64,000 bases of DNA, from assembly GCA_017466325.1 (NCBI GenBank), contig JAFTUK010000008.1, forward strand, positions 55,113-119,112, in the 5' to 3' direction. Below are positions 36,124 through 44,335 of the stretch, one piece after another. Positions within the stretch are counted from its first letter, which is position 1. Every line of letters starts with the position of its first letter. Origin of the DNA: Bacteroidaceae bacterium (lineage in GTDB: Bacteria; Bacteroidota; Bacteroidia; Bacteroidales; Bacteroidaceae). The position numbers and the translations under genes were made by a program. Under the pieces are notes generated by a model. The model had not been told where the DNA came from. It saw nothing but the letters and a program-made list of their open reading frames with translations, and ran no database searches.

Positions 36124-36723
36124 ATGAATACACCAGGAAAGCAAAATACAGACATCCGCCCCCGGCTGATTTTAGTTTGCGACATTTTAATGCTGAACGC
36201 ATGTTGCATAACACTTGCATACGCATTAATTGTCGGGATAGATTGGCTTTGGGCATTCGTTGTCCTAAACAATTTATCTATCATAGCATTAAGGCGTTGG
36301 ATTATTTGCATTTTTCAGATAAATTGGTTGGCCAGCCCTTTGAACAGGACCATAAAACGCAGCCTTGACATTATTCTGTCACTGGCACTTTTATCAACTG
36401 TTTTTCCCTGCGTCTTTGTAGTACGTGCCATTTTCTTCTGGAAGACCAGACATGGGGCAGTATTAACGTTCCGGAAAATGCAGATCAACGACAAGGAATT
36501 TGACTCATTGGTTTTCAATTCAACTATACGCAAAACATCTTTCGGGGTCAATCTTCCAATAATATTCAACATACTCTGTGGTACCATTTCGTTTTGGGAC
36601 TTAAAACAATTACGAACTCCAGTAGACCACGAACTAGTTCCTCCTGCAACTGTTGATACCGCTAATTGCAACTCAAACATTCATCAAGACAACCAATTCT
36701 CAGAACATGAACATATTCAGTAA
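36124..36723 (+). CDS. Shrunken sugar-transferase-like membrane protein
   Basis: A 199-residue protein. Two hydrophobic segments occupy about 15-60; then residues 75-155 follow the outline of a bacterial sugar transferase (WcaJ/PglC family): TIKRSLDIILSLALLSTVFP for the entry helix, FRKMQIND in the place of the substrate loop, and RKTSFGVNLPIIFNILCGTISF in the place of the usual RxTxLDELPQxxNVLxGxMSLVGPRP. The DE catalytic pair and the GPRP end are missing. It may be a degenerate or regulatory relative rather than an active enzyme. Its end overlaps the next gene by 17 bases. Confidence 0.6.
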   Translation: MNTPGKQNTDIRPRLILVCDILMLNACCITLAYALIVGIDWLWAFVVLNNLSIIALRRWIICIFQINWLASPLNRTIKRSLDIILSLALLSTVFPCVFVVRAIFFWKTRHGAVLTFRKMQINDKEFDSLVFNSTIRKTSFGVNLPIIFNILCGTISFWDLKQLRTPVDHELVPPATVDTANCNSNIHQDNQFSEHEHIQ

Positions 36724-37327
36724 ACTCTTCAAAAAAGATAACCAGAATGAAAACGTTGGCGGCACCGAAGATTTCATGATGCTTATCCGCGTTTATTACC
36801 AAGCCACAATTGCCGCACAAATCGGTATCAATAACCCTGCGCTATTGCCAGACCTCAGGACATTCAAACAGGCTTTTCACATTACTACGCTGAACAACAA
36901 ACTTGGATTAGCTGAAAAAAAACATTGTCAGAAGATACTCCAAAGCACCTACAATTTAAGCAACGAGTTCTTTAAAGAGATTGACAATAGCATCAAGAAA
37001 AAATGCCGCAACATCCAAGATTTCCAACCTTACCTGTTACAATTCCAAGGATTCTGTCAGGACTTAATGATGCTCATGGGCAATCTTATGCAGTGGAAAT
37101 TACGGCTTCCTTCGTTTTTCCATAAAGCATTACGCAGCATGGTAGAGAAACAGGTACATGACATCATGACCAAAATCGACTGGAAGGACGACTCTGTTCG
37201 TAGAGCCTGCATATCCATACGCAGATACCACACCTCCTTGGGATATAGCGAAGCGTGGATAACAGAATTTGTCCACACCATAGTCATGCTTAGCAAAAAG
37301 GAAAAGAAACCACAAAACAAAGATTGA
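36707..37327 (+). CDS. Conserved-type hypothetical protein, 206 residues
   Basis: The start at ATG 36707 (MNIFSKLFKKDNQNEN) is chosen over an upstream TTG. The protein is mostly alpha-helical and soluble, with a basic surface and no signal peptide or recognised domain. It overlaps the end of the sugar-transferase-like gene and is directly followed by a coiled-coil gene and zapA. That context suggests a cell-division or envelope role, but I do not recognise the family. Confidence 0.65.
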   Translation: MNIFSKLFKKDNQNENVGGTEDFMMLIRVYYQATIAAQIGINNPALLPDLRTFKQAFHITTLNNKLGLAEKKHCQKILQSTYNLSNEFFKEIDNSIKKKCRNIQDFQPYLLQFQGFCQDLMMLMGNLMQWKLRLPSFFHKALRSMVEKQVHDIMTKIDWKDDSVRRACISIRRYHTSLGYSEAWITEFVHTIVMLSKKEKKPQNKD

Positions 37328-37329
37328 GC

Positions 37330-37629
37330 ATGAACCAAGATGTCATTGCCATTGTCTCACGCCTTGAGACAAGAACGCGCCAGCTAATGCTTCAGTATGC
37401 CAAGCTGAAGTCGCTCCTGGAAGAGACAGAAAAAAAACTTGTAGAACAGAAACAATCCAATGCCGCACTGAAGGAGGAGGTTTCCGTTCTGGAAGAGAAG
37501 TACGCAAGACTGAAAATGGCACGTCTGATAGACATGGCAGATGACGATGATTTAAGAAGTACACGTAAACGCATCAACAAGATGATTGCTTCTGTTGACA
37601 GGTGCCTTGCAACCTTGAAAGTAGAGTAA
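37330..37629 (+). CDS. Small coiled-coil protein before zapA (ZapB-like position)
   Basis: A 99-residue protein starting at ATG 37330; an in-frame TTG two codons upstream is less likely. Residues of about 10-65 are a heptad-patterned coiled coil (LMLQYAKLKSLLEETEKKL). The end, RKRINKMIASVDRCLATLKVE, is also helical. It is 2 bases upstream of zapA. Coiled-coil partners of ZapA (ZapB in Escherichia coli) cross-link FtsZ filaments; a similar role here is inference from shape and position. Confidence 0.65.
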   Translation: MNQDVIAIVSRLETRTRQLMLQYAKLKSLLEETEKKLVEQKQSNAALKEEVSVLEEKYARLKMARLIDMADDDDLRSTRKRINKMIASVDRCLATLKVE

Positions 37630-37631
37630 CT

Positions 37632-37919
37632 ATGGACGAAAAACAGAAAATAACCATCCGTTTCGGTTCTTGGGATTTGCCCATGACCGTGCAACGCAAA
37701 GATGAGCACATTTATCGCGAAGCCGAGAAACTGATGAAAGAAAGGTATGCTTTCTATACAAGCAACTACAAAGGTCTTGCTACTGAAAGGTATATGGTCA
37801 TGTGCATGTTAGACATTGCTGTCAGATTACAACACACCATAGAAAGGAACGACAATACCGGTCTTTTGGACAGGTTAACAACCTTGGCAGAAGAAATAGA
37901 GAAAAATCTAAATAAATAA
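37632..37919 (+). CDS. zapA: Cell division protein ZapA
   Basis: The start at ATG 37632 gives 95 residues, the usual ZapA length. The N-terminal beta part KITIRFGSWDLPMTVQRKDE and the following EAEKLMKERYAFY helix with a long C-terminal coiled coil fit the family. ZapA binds and bundles FtsZ at mid-cell. An upstream start would overlap the coiled-coil gene and is not needed. Confidence 0.82.
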   Translation: MDEKQKITIRFGSWDLPMTVQRKDEHIYREAEKLMKERYAFYTSNYKGLATERYMVMCMLDIAVRLQHTIERNDNTGLLDRLTTLAEEIEKNLNK

Positions 37920-37960
37920 CAATATTAATAACGTATTACAACCTAATTCACTAAAACAAC

Positions 37961-39508
37961 ATGGATGCAATAATAATCGGAGTCATTTGCGGAGTTGCAT
38001 TTGTCATAATCTGGTTCTTAGTGTGGTATTTTATCGTAGTTCCACGCAAACAGAGAAAGATGGAGGCAGAGGTACTCAAAGAGGCAGAAGTGATCAAGCA
38101 GAAAAAACTTCTTGAGGTAAAGGAAAAATTCCTCTCTAAGAAAAACGAGTTGGACAAAGAGATACACCAACGCAACCAGCAACTTCAACAGGCGGAGAAC
38201 CGTAACAAGCAACGCGAAATGAGCCTGAACCAGAAACTGGATGAGCTGAACCGTCGCAAGCAAGAAACGGAAAACCTACGCAATAGATTAGAAAACCAAC
38301 AAGCGATTCTTGAAAAGAAAGAAGAGGAGTTGGATGCACGCCAGTCCGATCTTATTGATAAAGAACGAACCAAACTCGAAGAGCTCTCCGGCCTATCTGC
38401 AGAAGAAGCCAAGCAACAGCTCATCGACTCACTTAAGGACGAAGCCCGAACCAATGCCCAGGCATACATCAATGAAATAATGGATGAGGCCAAAATAAAT
38501 GCCAATAAAGAGGCAAAGCGCATCATCATTCAAAGCATACAACGAGTAGCCACGGAAACTGCCGTTGAAAATAGCGTAACTGTTTTTCACATCGACAACG
38601 ATGAAGTAAAGGGAAGAGTTATCGGACGAGAAGGACGTAACATTCGTGCCTTGGAAAATGCTACCGGAGTAGAAATTGTTGTGGACGACACTCCAGAAGC
38701 TATAGTAATAAGTGCATTTGACCCTGTACGAAGAGAAATATGCAGATTAGCGCTGCACCAACTTGTAACTGACGGCAGAATTCATCCAGCACGAATAGAG
38801 GAAGTTGTTGCCAAAGTTAAAAAACAAGTCGAAGAAGAAGTTCTTGAAACAGGTAAAAGAACAACCATAGACTTGGGCATACATGGCCTGCACCCCGAAC
38901 TTATACGTATCATCGGCAAGATGAAATACCGTAGTTCTTATGGTCAGAATCTTCTCCAGCATGCACGTGAAACGGCAAACCTTTGCGCCGTCATGGCAAG
39001 CGAACTTGGATTGAACCCCAAAAAGGCGAAGCGTGCAGGTCTGTTGCACGATATAGGTAAAGTCCCCGATGAGGAGCCCGAAATGCCCCACGCGCTTTAT
39101 GGCGCCAAATTGGCAGAGAAGTACAAAGAGAAACCTGATATTTGCAATGCCATTGGCGCACACCACGAGGAAACGGAAATGACCTCGCTCATCGCCCCCA
39201 TCGTACAAGTATGCGATGCTATCAGCGGAGCGCGCCCCGGAGCACGCCGCGAGATTGTGGAGGCATATATAAAGCGCCTTAAGGATCTGGAAAATATTGC
39301 AATGTCATATCCCGGCGTCAACAAGACATACGCCATTCAAGCGGGTCGCGAATTGCGTGTTATCGTTGGAGCAGACAAGATAGATGACAAACAAACGGAA
39401 AAATTATCCGGTGAAATTGCGACACGTATTCAAAACGAGATGACATACCCTGGACAGGTCAAGATAACCGTAATACGTGAAACTCGCTCTGTAGCCTACG
39501 CAAAATAA
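37961..39508 (+). CDS. rny: Ribonuclease Y
   Basis: A 515-residue membrane-anchored endoribonuclease that starts decay of many mRNAs. Residues 4-24 are the membrane helix. A long coiled coil follows (to about 200). The KH domain has [19 protein letters not shown]. The HD domain has the metal-binding AGLLHDIGK and NAIGAHHEE. Length is close to the Bacillus subtilis enzyme. It follows zapA by 41 bases. Confidence 0.96.
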   Translation: MDAIIIGVICGVAFVIIWFLVWYFIVVPRKQRKMEAEVLKEAEVIKQKKLLEVKEKFLSKKNELDKEIHQRNQQLQQAENRNKQREMSLNQKLDELNRRKQETENLRNRLENQQAILEKKEEELDARQSDLIDKERTKLEELSGLSAEEAKQQLIDSLKDEARTNAQAYINEIMDEAKINANKEAKRIIIQSIQRVATETAVENSVTVFHIDNDEVKGRVIGREGRNIRALENATGVEIVVDDTPEAIVISAFDPVRREICRLALHQLVTDGRIHPARIEEVVAKVKKQVEEEVLETGKRTTIDLGIHGLHPELIRIIGKMKYRSSYGQNLLQHARETANLCAVMASELGLNPKKAKRAGLLHDIGKVPDEEPEMPHALYGAKLAEKYKEKPDICNAIGAHHEETEMTSLIAPIVQVCDAISGARPGARREIVEAYIKRLKDLENIAMSYPGVNKTYAIQAGRELRVIVGADKIDDKQTEKLSGEIATRIQNEMTYPGQVKITVIRETRSVAYAK

Positions 39509-39515
39509 GGACATT

Positions 39516-39941
39516 ATGATTATAGCAGTAGACTTTGACGGCACTATCGTTACACACGAATATCCGAAAATAGGCAAGGAAATCCCCTTTGCCGTCCAAA
39601 CACTAAAAATGCTCGCCAACGAAGGGCACCAACTCATCCTATGGAGCGTTCGTGAAGGACAACTTCTTGAGGAGGCATTAGACTGGTGCCGTAAACGCGG
39701 ACTTGAATTCTATGCTGCAAACAAAGACTTTCCTGAAGAAGACCGGACCAAGAACAATCATTTTTCACGCAAGCTCAAGGCCGACCTCTGGATAGACGAC
39801 AGAAATGTAGGCGGCCTACCTGATTGGGGGACCATATACAGGATTATCAAAGAAAAGAAGACCTATGAGCAGATACTCACGGACGAGATTCATTCCGAGG
39901 TACCCAATGTCATCACAAAACGGAAATGGTGGCAGATATAA
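39516..39941 (+). CDS. HAD-superfamily hydrolase, BT0820-like
   Basis: A 141-residue cytoplasmic protein with the HAD nucleophile motif DFDGTI (6-11) at the very start, ILWSVREGQ as the second motif, and DLWIDDRNVGG as the third. This compact layout, without a cap domain, matches small Bacteroidetes phosphatase-like proteins. The substrate is unknown. It begins 7 bases after rny and is probably co-transcribed. Confidence 0.78.
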   Translation: MIIAVDFDGTIVTHEYPKIGKEIPFAVQTLKMLANEGHQLILWSVREGQLLEEALDWCRKRGLEFYAANKDFPEEDRTKNNHFSRKLKADLWIDDRNVGGLPDWGTIYRIIKEKKTYEQILTDEIHSEVPNVITKRKWWQI

Positions 39942-39995
39942 TATCTCTAAAATTACAAAGATAAATCCCACGAACCAAAACATAAAATTAATAAT

Positions 39996-40826
39996 ATGAA
40001 AAAATCATCAATCTTTCTATCAGCAATACTGGTATTATTCGTCGGAATGATGTCCACCAGTTGCGTCAGCCGTAAAAAGTTGGTTTATTTCCAAGGTTCA
40101 GACACATTGTATTCACATCCGCAGCAGATATCTCAGCAATACGAGATGAAGTTAAAACCTGCAGACCAAGTACTGGTAAAAATTACTCACTCAGGCGAGC
40201 CCGAACTGCTCTCCCCATTTGCACAGGACGTAACAATGGGTTCTCTTAGGAACAATAGCACATACTCAAATGCAGGAACACTGAGCAATGCCTACGGTTA
40301 CACTGTTACCAACAATGGCGAGCTTATCCTCCCTGCCGTTGGCAATGTCTATGTCGACAACATGACTTGCGAAGAGGCTGCACGAGCTATTGAGAAAAAG
40401 GTTGTAGAACTTAATCTGTTGCAGCAACCGGAAGTGACTGTCCGACTGATGAATGCCAGAGTAACTGTAGTTGGCGCAGTCAGAACGCCCAGGAGCGTGA
40501 GCCTTACCAGCGAGCGTAACACCGTTATTGATGTTCTTGCGCAATGCGGAGATTTGGATGTGACCTCCCTCAGAAAAAACATTAAGCTTTTCCGCGAAGT
40601 AAATGGCGAACGCCAGATGTACACTCTTGACCTGACGGATGTGAACATTTTCAACAACCCTGCCTTCTATGTTCAGCAAAATGACATGATATATGTGGAG
40701 CCCAACAAGAGTCTGGGTGTAAAGAGCAGCGCCTTCTACACATTCCTCAGTGCAGGTGCCAGCATCCTTGGTCTTGCGTCAAGTATCATCGCACTTGTAT
40801 TTGCCATCAAGGACGAAGCCAATTAA
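39996..40826 (+). CDS. Wza-type polysaccharide export lipoprotein
   Basis: A 276-residue lipoprotein with lipobox STSC (Cys23). The export domain is MKLKPADQVLVKITHSGEPELL; one SLBB unit follows (VTVVGAVRTPRSVSLTSERN ... IDVLAQCGD). The C-terminus has a hydrophobic helix, FLSAGASILGLASSIIALVF, like the membrane-crossing helix of Wza. It is a second, shorter export protein besides the SLBB protein at 12.2 kb, and lies 4 kb beyond the kinase gene. It may serve the same polymer with the Wzc-type kinase. Confidence 0.87.
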   Translation: MKKSSIFLSAILVLFVGMMSTSCVSRKKLVYFQGSDTLYSHPQQISQQYEMKLKPADQVLVKITHSGEPELLSPFAQDVTMGSLRNNSTYSNAGTLSNAYGYTVTNNGELILPAVGNVYVDNMTCEEAARAIEKKVVELNLLQQPEVTVRLMNARVTVVGAVRTPRSVSLTSERNTVIDVLAQCGDLDVTSLRKNIKLFREVNGERQMYTLDLTDVNIFNNPAFYVQQNDMIYVEPNKSLGVKSSAFYTFLSAGASILGLASSIIALVFAIKDEAN

Positions 40827-40852
40827 TCTCCAATATACTTATATGAAAACAT

Positions 40853-40904
40853 ATTGTTGCTTCCTTATGGCATCCAATCTGCCAATAGGGAAGCAACAAT
40901 TTTA
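40853..40904 (+). terminator. Terminator after the Wza-type gene
   Basis: A perfect 12-bp stem (ATTGTTGCTTCC with GGAAGCAACAAT, 40853-40864 and 40889-40900) encloses a loop with TATGGCA/TGCCAATA partial pairing and is followed by TTTT. Confidence 0.75.
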
Positions 40905-41073
40905 ACCCAAATCGGTCATTAGACTGTTATGCGCTAATGAAACCTTCTTTTTGTCATCCGTTTCGTCGCTTTTCGGTTACAATGGAACCCCATTGCGCCC
41001 TCAAAGCGACAAAACACCTGTTCAAAAATAAAGGCTATTATCACCATAACGCTAATGATCGATTTGGGTTTAA
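40901..41073. repeat. Structured inverted-repeat element (MITE-like or RNA-like), 173 bases
   Basis: The ends TTTAACCCAAATCGGTCATTAG (from 40901) and CTAATGATCGATTTGGGTTTAA (to about 41072) are inverted copies with two mismatches, and pairing goes on inward with TGTTATG/CATAACG. Inside, GTCGCTTT (40965-40972) pairs with AAAGCGAC (41003-41010), and AATGG/CCATT forms a small hairpin at 40981-40994. No protein is encoded. The remaining part of the 500-base gap before the fimbrial lipoprotein holds a nine-G run (41160-41168) and a promoter box. Confidence 0.65.
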
Positions 41074-41248
41074 TATGCCACACAAAAGAAATTTATTGCA
41101 ACTTAGCCATCGCATATACCTTATATATAATATATAGATCAGCAGGAGACAACATATGTGGGGGGGGGCACTTATCCCTACACCAGCCTACAGAGGGAAA
41201 AAATACAGGCAAGTTGTCCTGAAAAGTACATTGTTTTGGTATTTTTTG

Positions 41249-41256
41249 TATCTTTG
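41249..41256 (+). promoter_or_regulatory. -7 promoter box of the fimbrial lipoprotein gene
   Basis: TATCTTTG matches the consensus and lies 71 bases before the ATG. A TTG at 41231 is only 15 bases upstream, closer than usual. Confidence 0.5.
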
Positions 41257-41326
41257 CCAAGGTTTAGCCAAACAAAACAGACATAAAAGACAAAATATAA
41301 ACCACAAAAAAAAAAACATCCAAACC

Positions 41327-42235
41327 ATGAAGAAACTACAACTTTTGCTAATTTGGGGAGCACTACTCCTTACCGGTTGCCAAATGATGACCTTTGAAGA
41401 TGACGAGGAGAATGGAGTTACAAATAAAGGCAGTAAAACAATGTACTTCCGTCTTACAGGTTTCAGCATGTCAAACCTTGACGAGAGCAGAGACTATAAC
41501 CCCGCACCTACCAGAGCAGGCACAGATCTCCAAAATGCTACGGACCATCTGTTGCTCGGAATATACGACATGGATGGGCAGATCGTAGACAGCATCACAT
41601 ACCAGGATAAAGACGATGTAGATTTGCCCTACGGAACTTTTTCACACACATTGAATTACGGCAAATACACCATTCTCGCCATTGGTTGGAATGGAGCACA
41701 GCAATGCCACGTACATAGCCTTGACAGCATATACTTCAGCGAAGGATGGGTTCCAAACACGTTTCTATGCAGACAGAATATCATTGTAAACGAATCATAT
41801 TCTGACACACGGACAATATCGCTCAAAAGATGTATTGCCAGATTCGTGCTTAAATTCACTGACACTATCATGCCCGAAGAAATAAAAGACTTCGTAGTTA
41901 CATTCTCCGGAGCCGGCAATACTCTAAATAGCGGAACAAGGCATTGCGTCCAGCAGCAGGATTTCAGCAGGAAGATAGATGTAAACATTGATCCATCCAA
42001 AGTGAAGAGTATTACATCATACTGTTTCCTCCCGGCTGACAGCACATCAGTCAGCGTCAACGTTGCCGCTCACGACATAAATGGCGGGACCATTGCCGAA
42101 AGGACATTTACTGAGGTTCCCATGAAGATCAACTACTCCACCAACTACACCGGTAAGTTCTTCCCCATTTCCTCCGTATCCGAAACAGTTACCTTTGAAG
42201 TGGAATTTGACGGGGAATTCAACAACGAATTCTAA
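41327..42235 (+). CDS. FimB/Mfa2-like fimbrial anchor lipoprotein
   Basis: The start at ATG 41327 gives 302 residues with a lipobox LLTGC (Cys18); a longer in-frame reading from 41156 passes through the promoter and a G-run and is rejected. The mature protein has two beta-rich domains, with HLLLGIYDMDGQIVDSITYQ and the YGKYTILAIGWNG strand pair typical of FimB/Mfa2 proteins, which anchor fimbriae and limit their length. No major fimbrillin gene is next to it, so it is an isolated member. The name rests on pattern resemblance. Confidence 0.65.
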   Translation: MKKLQLLLIWGALLLTGCQMMTFEDDEENGVTNKGSKTMYFRLTGFSMSNLDESRDYNPAPTRAGTDLQNATDHLLLGIYDMDGQIVDSITYQDKDDVDLPYGTFSHTLNYGKYTILAIGWNGAQQCHVHSLDSIYFSEGWVPNTFLCRQNIIVNESYSDTRTISLKRCIARFVLKFTDTIMPEEIKDFVVTFSGAGNTLNSGTRHCVQQQDFSRKIDVNIDPSKVKSITSYCFLPADSTSVSVNVAAHDINGGTIAERTFTEVPMKINYSTNYTGKFFPISSVSETVTFEVEFDGEFNNEF

Positions 42236-42244
42236 AAAGCGCAG

Positions 42245-42347
42245 ATGCCCTCGGCGGCGACCAATCTCACCGCCCTCGGCGGTAAATTTAACGGCCACTG
42301 GCGATAAAGTTCACCGCCAGTGGCCGTTAAATTTATCGCCACCGAGG
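42245..42347. repeat. GCCAGTGGCG hairpin repeat with AAAGTTC loop, copy 2
   Basis: A perfect 21-bp inverted repeat (42283-42303 with 42315-42335; core GGCCACTGGCG) encloses ATAAAGTTCAC. Outside it CGGCGGT and ATCGCC lengthen the stem, and CCTCGGCGG copies lie to the left. Stem words and loop match the element at 2706-2790. It lies between the convergent fimbrial-lipoprotein and YihY-family genes. It may stop transcription from both sides, but there is no T-run. Confidence 0.75.
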
Positions 42348-42435
42348 ACAAAAACATGGCACCATGGCACCTACAGCCGATGACACCGGGATGAAGGAAA
42401 AAAGAATCTGGAAAGCATCAGGTCCAAACAACACA

Positions 42436-43725
42436 CTATAGACCGAGAATTAGCGTCTCGTCCATATTGTAGTATCTATACTGACGCAACCTTTTCCATT
42501 CCGGATTATGCAGCATCCATGCAGGAGAAAAATTCTCTGTACCCCTGGCATCAAGCCTATCCACAACCATACGCACCGTAAGGCGATGAATGTCTATGGC
42601 CGGGATATAGAGCATTTCCGTACCGGAATTGTTGTGCGTGATAGCCAACACACCCACACTGACGAGTTCATCCAAGAGCACCGTGACCAACGTTTCCGGC
42701 AGATGCGTGGCACGTGAAAGAGAACGCTGGCTCAACGGACGGTTGCCGGCAGCAAATCTTTTGGCAACATGACTTACCAGCAAAAGGGAAAGTGTATCGC
42801 GGAAACGACGGCTCATGCCACGTGTCGAACGCTCAAATGCATATTCCTGTACCATCTGGTTGGCATAACTCAACTGACATCCTATAAGACAGATATACCA
42901 CGTGAACTGCAAGAAAATCAAAAGCAAGGGGATTGCGGCAAAAGAACCATAGATGGCGTTGTATGCCGACAGTTTTATCTGGTAGTGTATGTAGAAGAAC
43001 TCTAACCCCTGAAACAACAGACCTGCAATAATGCCGGGGCCGACACATGCACTCCATCTGACATGCGTGTTTGGCATAAGTTTGTACAACAGGACAAACA
43101 CCAGACTGCTGATAAAGAACGGCACCATCACCACTATGACATGAAAGGTACTTCCCATGGAAAAGTATATGTCAAGCCACGACTCCAACGTCAGCATTGC
43201 CACATTCACACCATTTGTCAGTATCATCAATATAGGTAACAGCAGGAATACGGATATGTAATCTGTTATCCGTCTGTAGATATTGCGCGTGTTTGTCACT
43301 TGCCAAACGGTATTGAAGGCCGTTTCTATATTCATGGTAAGATTAACCAAAGTATAGAACAACAACAATATACCTACGCCCAAGAAGACACCGCTCTTGG
43401 TATGCTGAAGATAACTTTCTACAAACGTGAGAACCGTATGGGTCATTTCCGGACTGAATGAATCCAGTGCGACACGCAGACGACTTTCTATAATGTTGTC
43501 AAAGCCAAAGCCCCGGGCAATGGCAAAGATAATGGCCAGCACCGGAACAACGGCCAAGGTGGTATTGTATGTAAGTGCCGAGGCATAAGAACTGAGATTA
43601 TTGTTAACAAAGTGATCTATGGTGATATAGACACGTTTGAAAAGCAGCAATGCCCAACGCTGGAAGCACTTGCACTGCCGTTCATCCATGTTCCACCAGG
43701 ATTCCATTCTGTCTTCTATTGTCAT
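42436..43725 (-). CDS. YihY/BrkB-family inner-membrane protein
   Basis: The start at ATG 43725 (MTIEDRMESWW) gives 429 residues; a longer start would run into rnpB. The first about 300 residues hold six membrane helices with family motifs (NNLSSYASALTYNTTLAVVPVLAI and YAIYGSFAAIPLLLIFLQFTW-like region). The C-terminal about 120 residues are soluble and look like a winged helix (RSLSRATHLPETLVTVLLDEL), common in Bacteroidetes members. Once named ribonuclease BN by mistake; transport or envelope function is unproven. Confidence 0.85.
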   Translation of the reverse strand: MTIEDRMESWWNMDERQCKCFQRWALLLFKRVYITIDHFVNNNLSSYASALTYNTTLAVVPVLAIIFAIARGFGFDNIIESRLRVALDSFSPEMTHTVLTFVESYLQHTKSGVFLGVGILLLFYTLVNLTMNIETAFNTVWQVTNTRNIYRRITDYISVFLLLPILMILTNGVNVAMLTLESWLDIYFSMGSTFHVIVVMVPFFISSLVFVLLYKLMPNTHVRWSACVGPGIIAGLLFQGLEFFYIHYQIKLSAYNAIYGSFAAIPLLLIFLQFTWYICLIGCQLSYANQMVQEYAFERSTRGMSRRFRDTLSLLLVSHVAKRFAAGNRPLSQRSLSRATHLPETLVTVLLDELVSVGVLAITHNNSGTEMLYIPAIDIHRLTVRMVVDRLDARGTENFSPAWMLHNPEWKRLRQYRYYNMDETLILGL

Positions 43726-43757
43726 AAGAGGAAAATCATTTTTTGGACGAATAAAAA

Positions 43758-44169
43758 GAAGCAGTGGCCCTGTAAGCCGGGTTCTGTGCACGGATATTTC
43801 TGCATCAAGCCGCCATATCCGCCGCCTGTCATTTATCCACTACCGGCGTCACCGCCGGCCTCTATCGTTCTACCCTCCGGCTCGGACGGACAACCCTCCC
43901 ACTCCCGCCATTGCAGCAAGAGCACCGCCGGTATACGCGAACTTTCAACATCCGGAGTGCACAGCACGCATGTCGCCACACGCCTGGTGGGCTCTTACCC
44001 CACCTTCTCACCCTTACCTGCAATATATACAGGCGGTTGTTTTCTTCTGCACTGACCAACCATCACTGGCTCCTACCCGTTAGGTAGCGGATTGTCCTGT
44101 GTTGCCCGGACTTTCCTCTCGTCCCCCCCTTAAAAGGAGAAAACCAGCGACAGGCCGGGCCACTGTTTC
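43758..44169 (-). ncRNA. rnpB: RNase P RNA, bacterial class A type
   Basis: On the minus strand the 5' end reads AACAGTGGCCCGGCCTGTCG and then GAGAGGAAAGTCCGGGCAACA (the conserved CR-I region, near 44100-44125). The 3' end reads GAACCCGGCTTACAGGGCCACTG, which pairs back with the start. About 410 bases, the usual size. It is the catalytic RNA that matures tRNA 5' ends. The ends are set from the P1 pairing and may shift by a few bases. Confidence 0.95.
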
Positions 44170-44177
44170 TTTGTGTG

Positions 44178-44207
44178 CAAATTTACGAATAATCCTTAAA
44201 TTGACAA
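44178..44207 (-). promoter_or_regulatory. rnpB promoter
   Basis: On the minus strand TTG (44207-44205) and TAAATTTG (44185-44178) are 19 bases apart; the predicted start, about 7 bases after the box, coincides with the RNA 5' end. Confidence 0.75.
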
Positions 44208-44269
44208 AACCGCTGCAACTAAAAGGTTAAAATAAGACAAGGAAAATGACAACGGACATAATTTATAAC

Positions 44270-44277
44270 TACTTTTG
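44270..44277 (+). promoter_or_regulatory. -7 promoter box of the HtrA gene
   Basis: TACTTTTG matches TAnnTTTG; the htrA ATG follows 58 bases later. Confidence 0.5.
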
Positions 44278-44335
44278 CAAACAGAAAGTCAACCACCCCA
44301 TACATACTGGATATAAACCATAAAACATCAATAAT

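Noticed and set aside
41156-41326. 57-codon N-terminal extension of the fimbrial lipoprotein
   Set aside because: It passes through a G-run and the promoter box, and would bury the lipoprotein leader that begins at 41327.
43612-44083. Two plus-strand open frames of about 147 codons
   Set aside because: They cover rnpB, whose conserved ends and CR regions are clear, and the start of the YihY-family gene.
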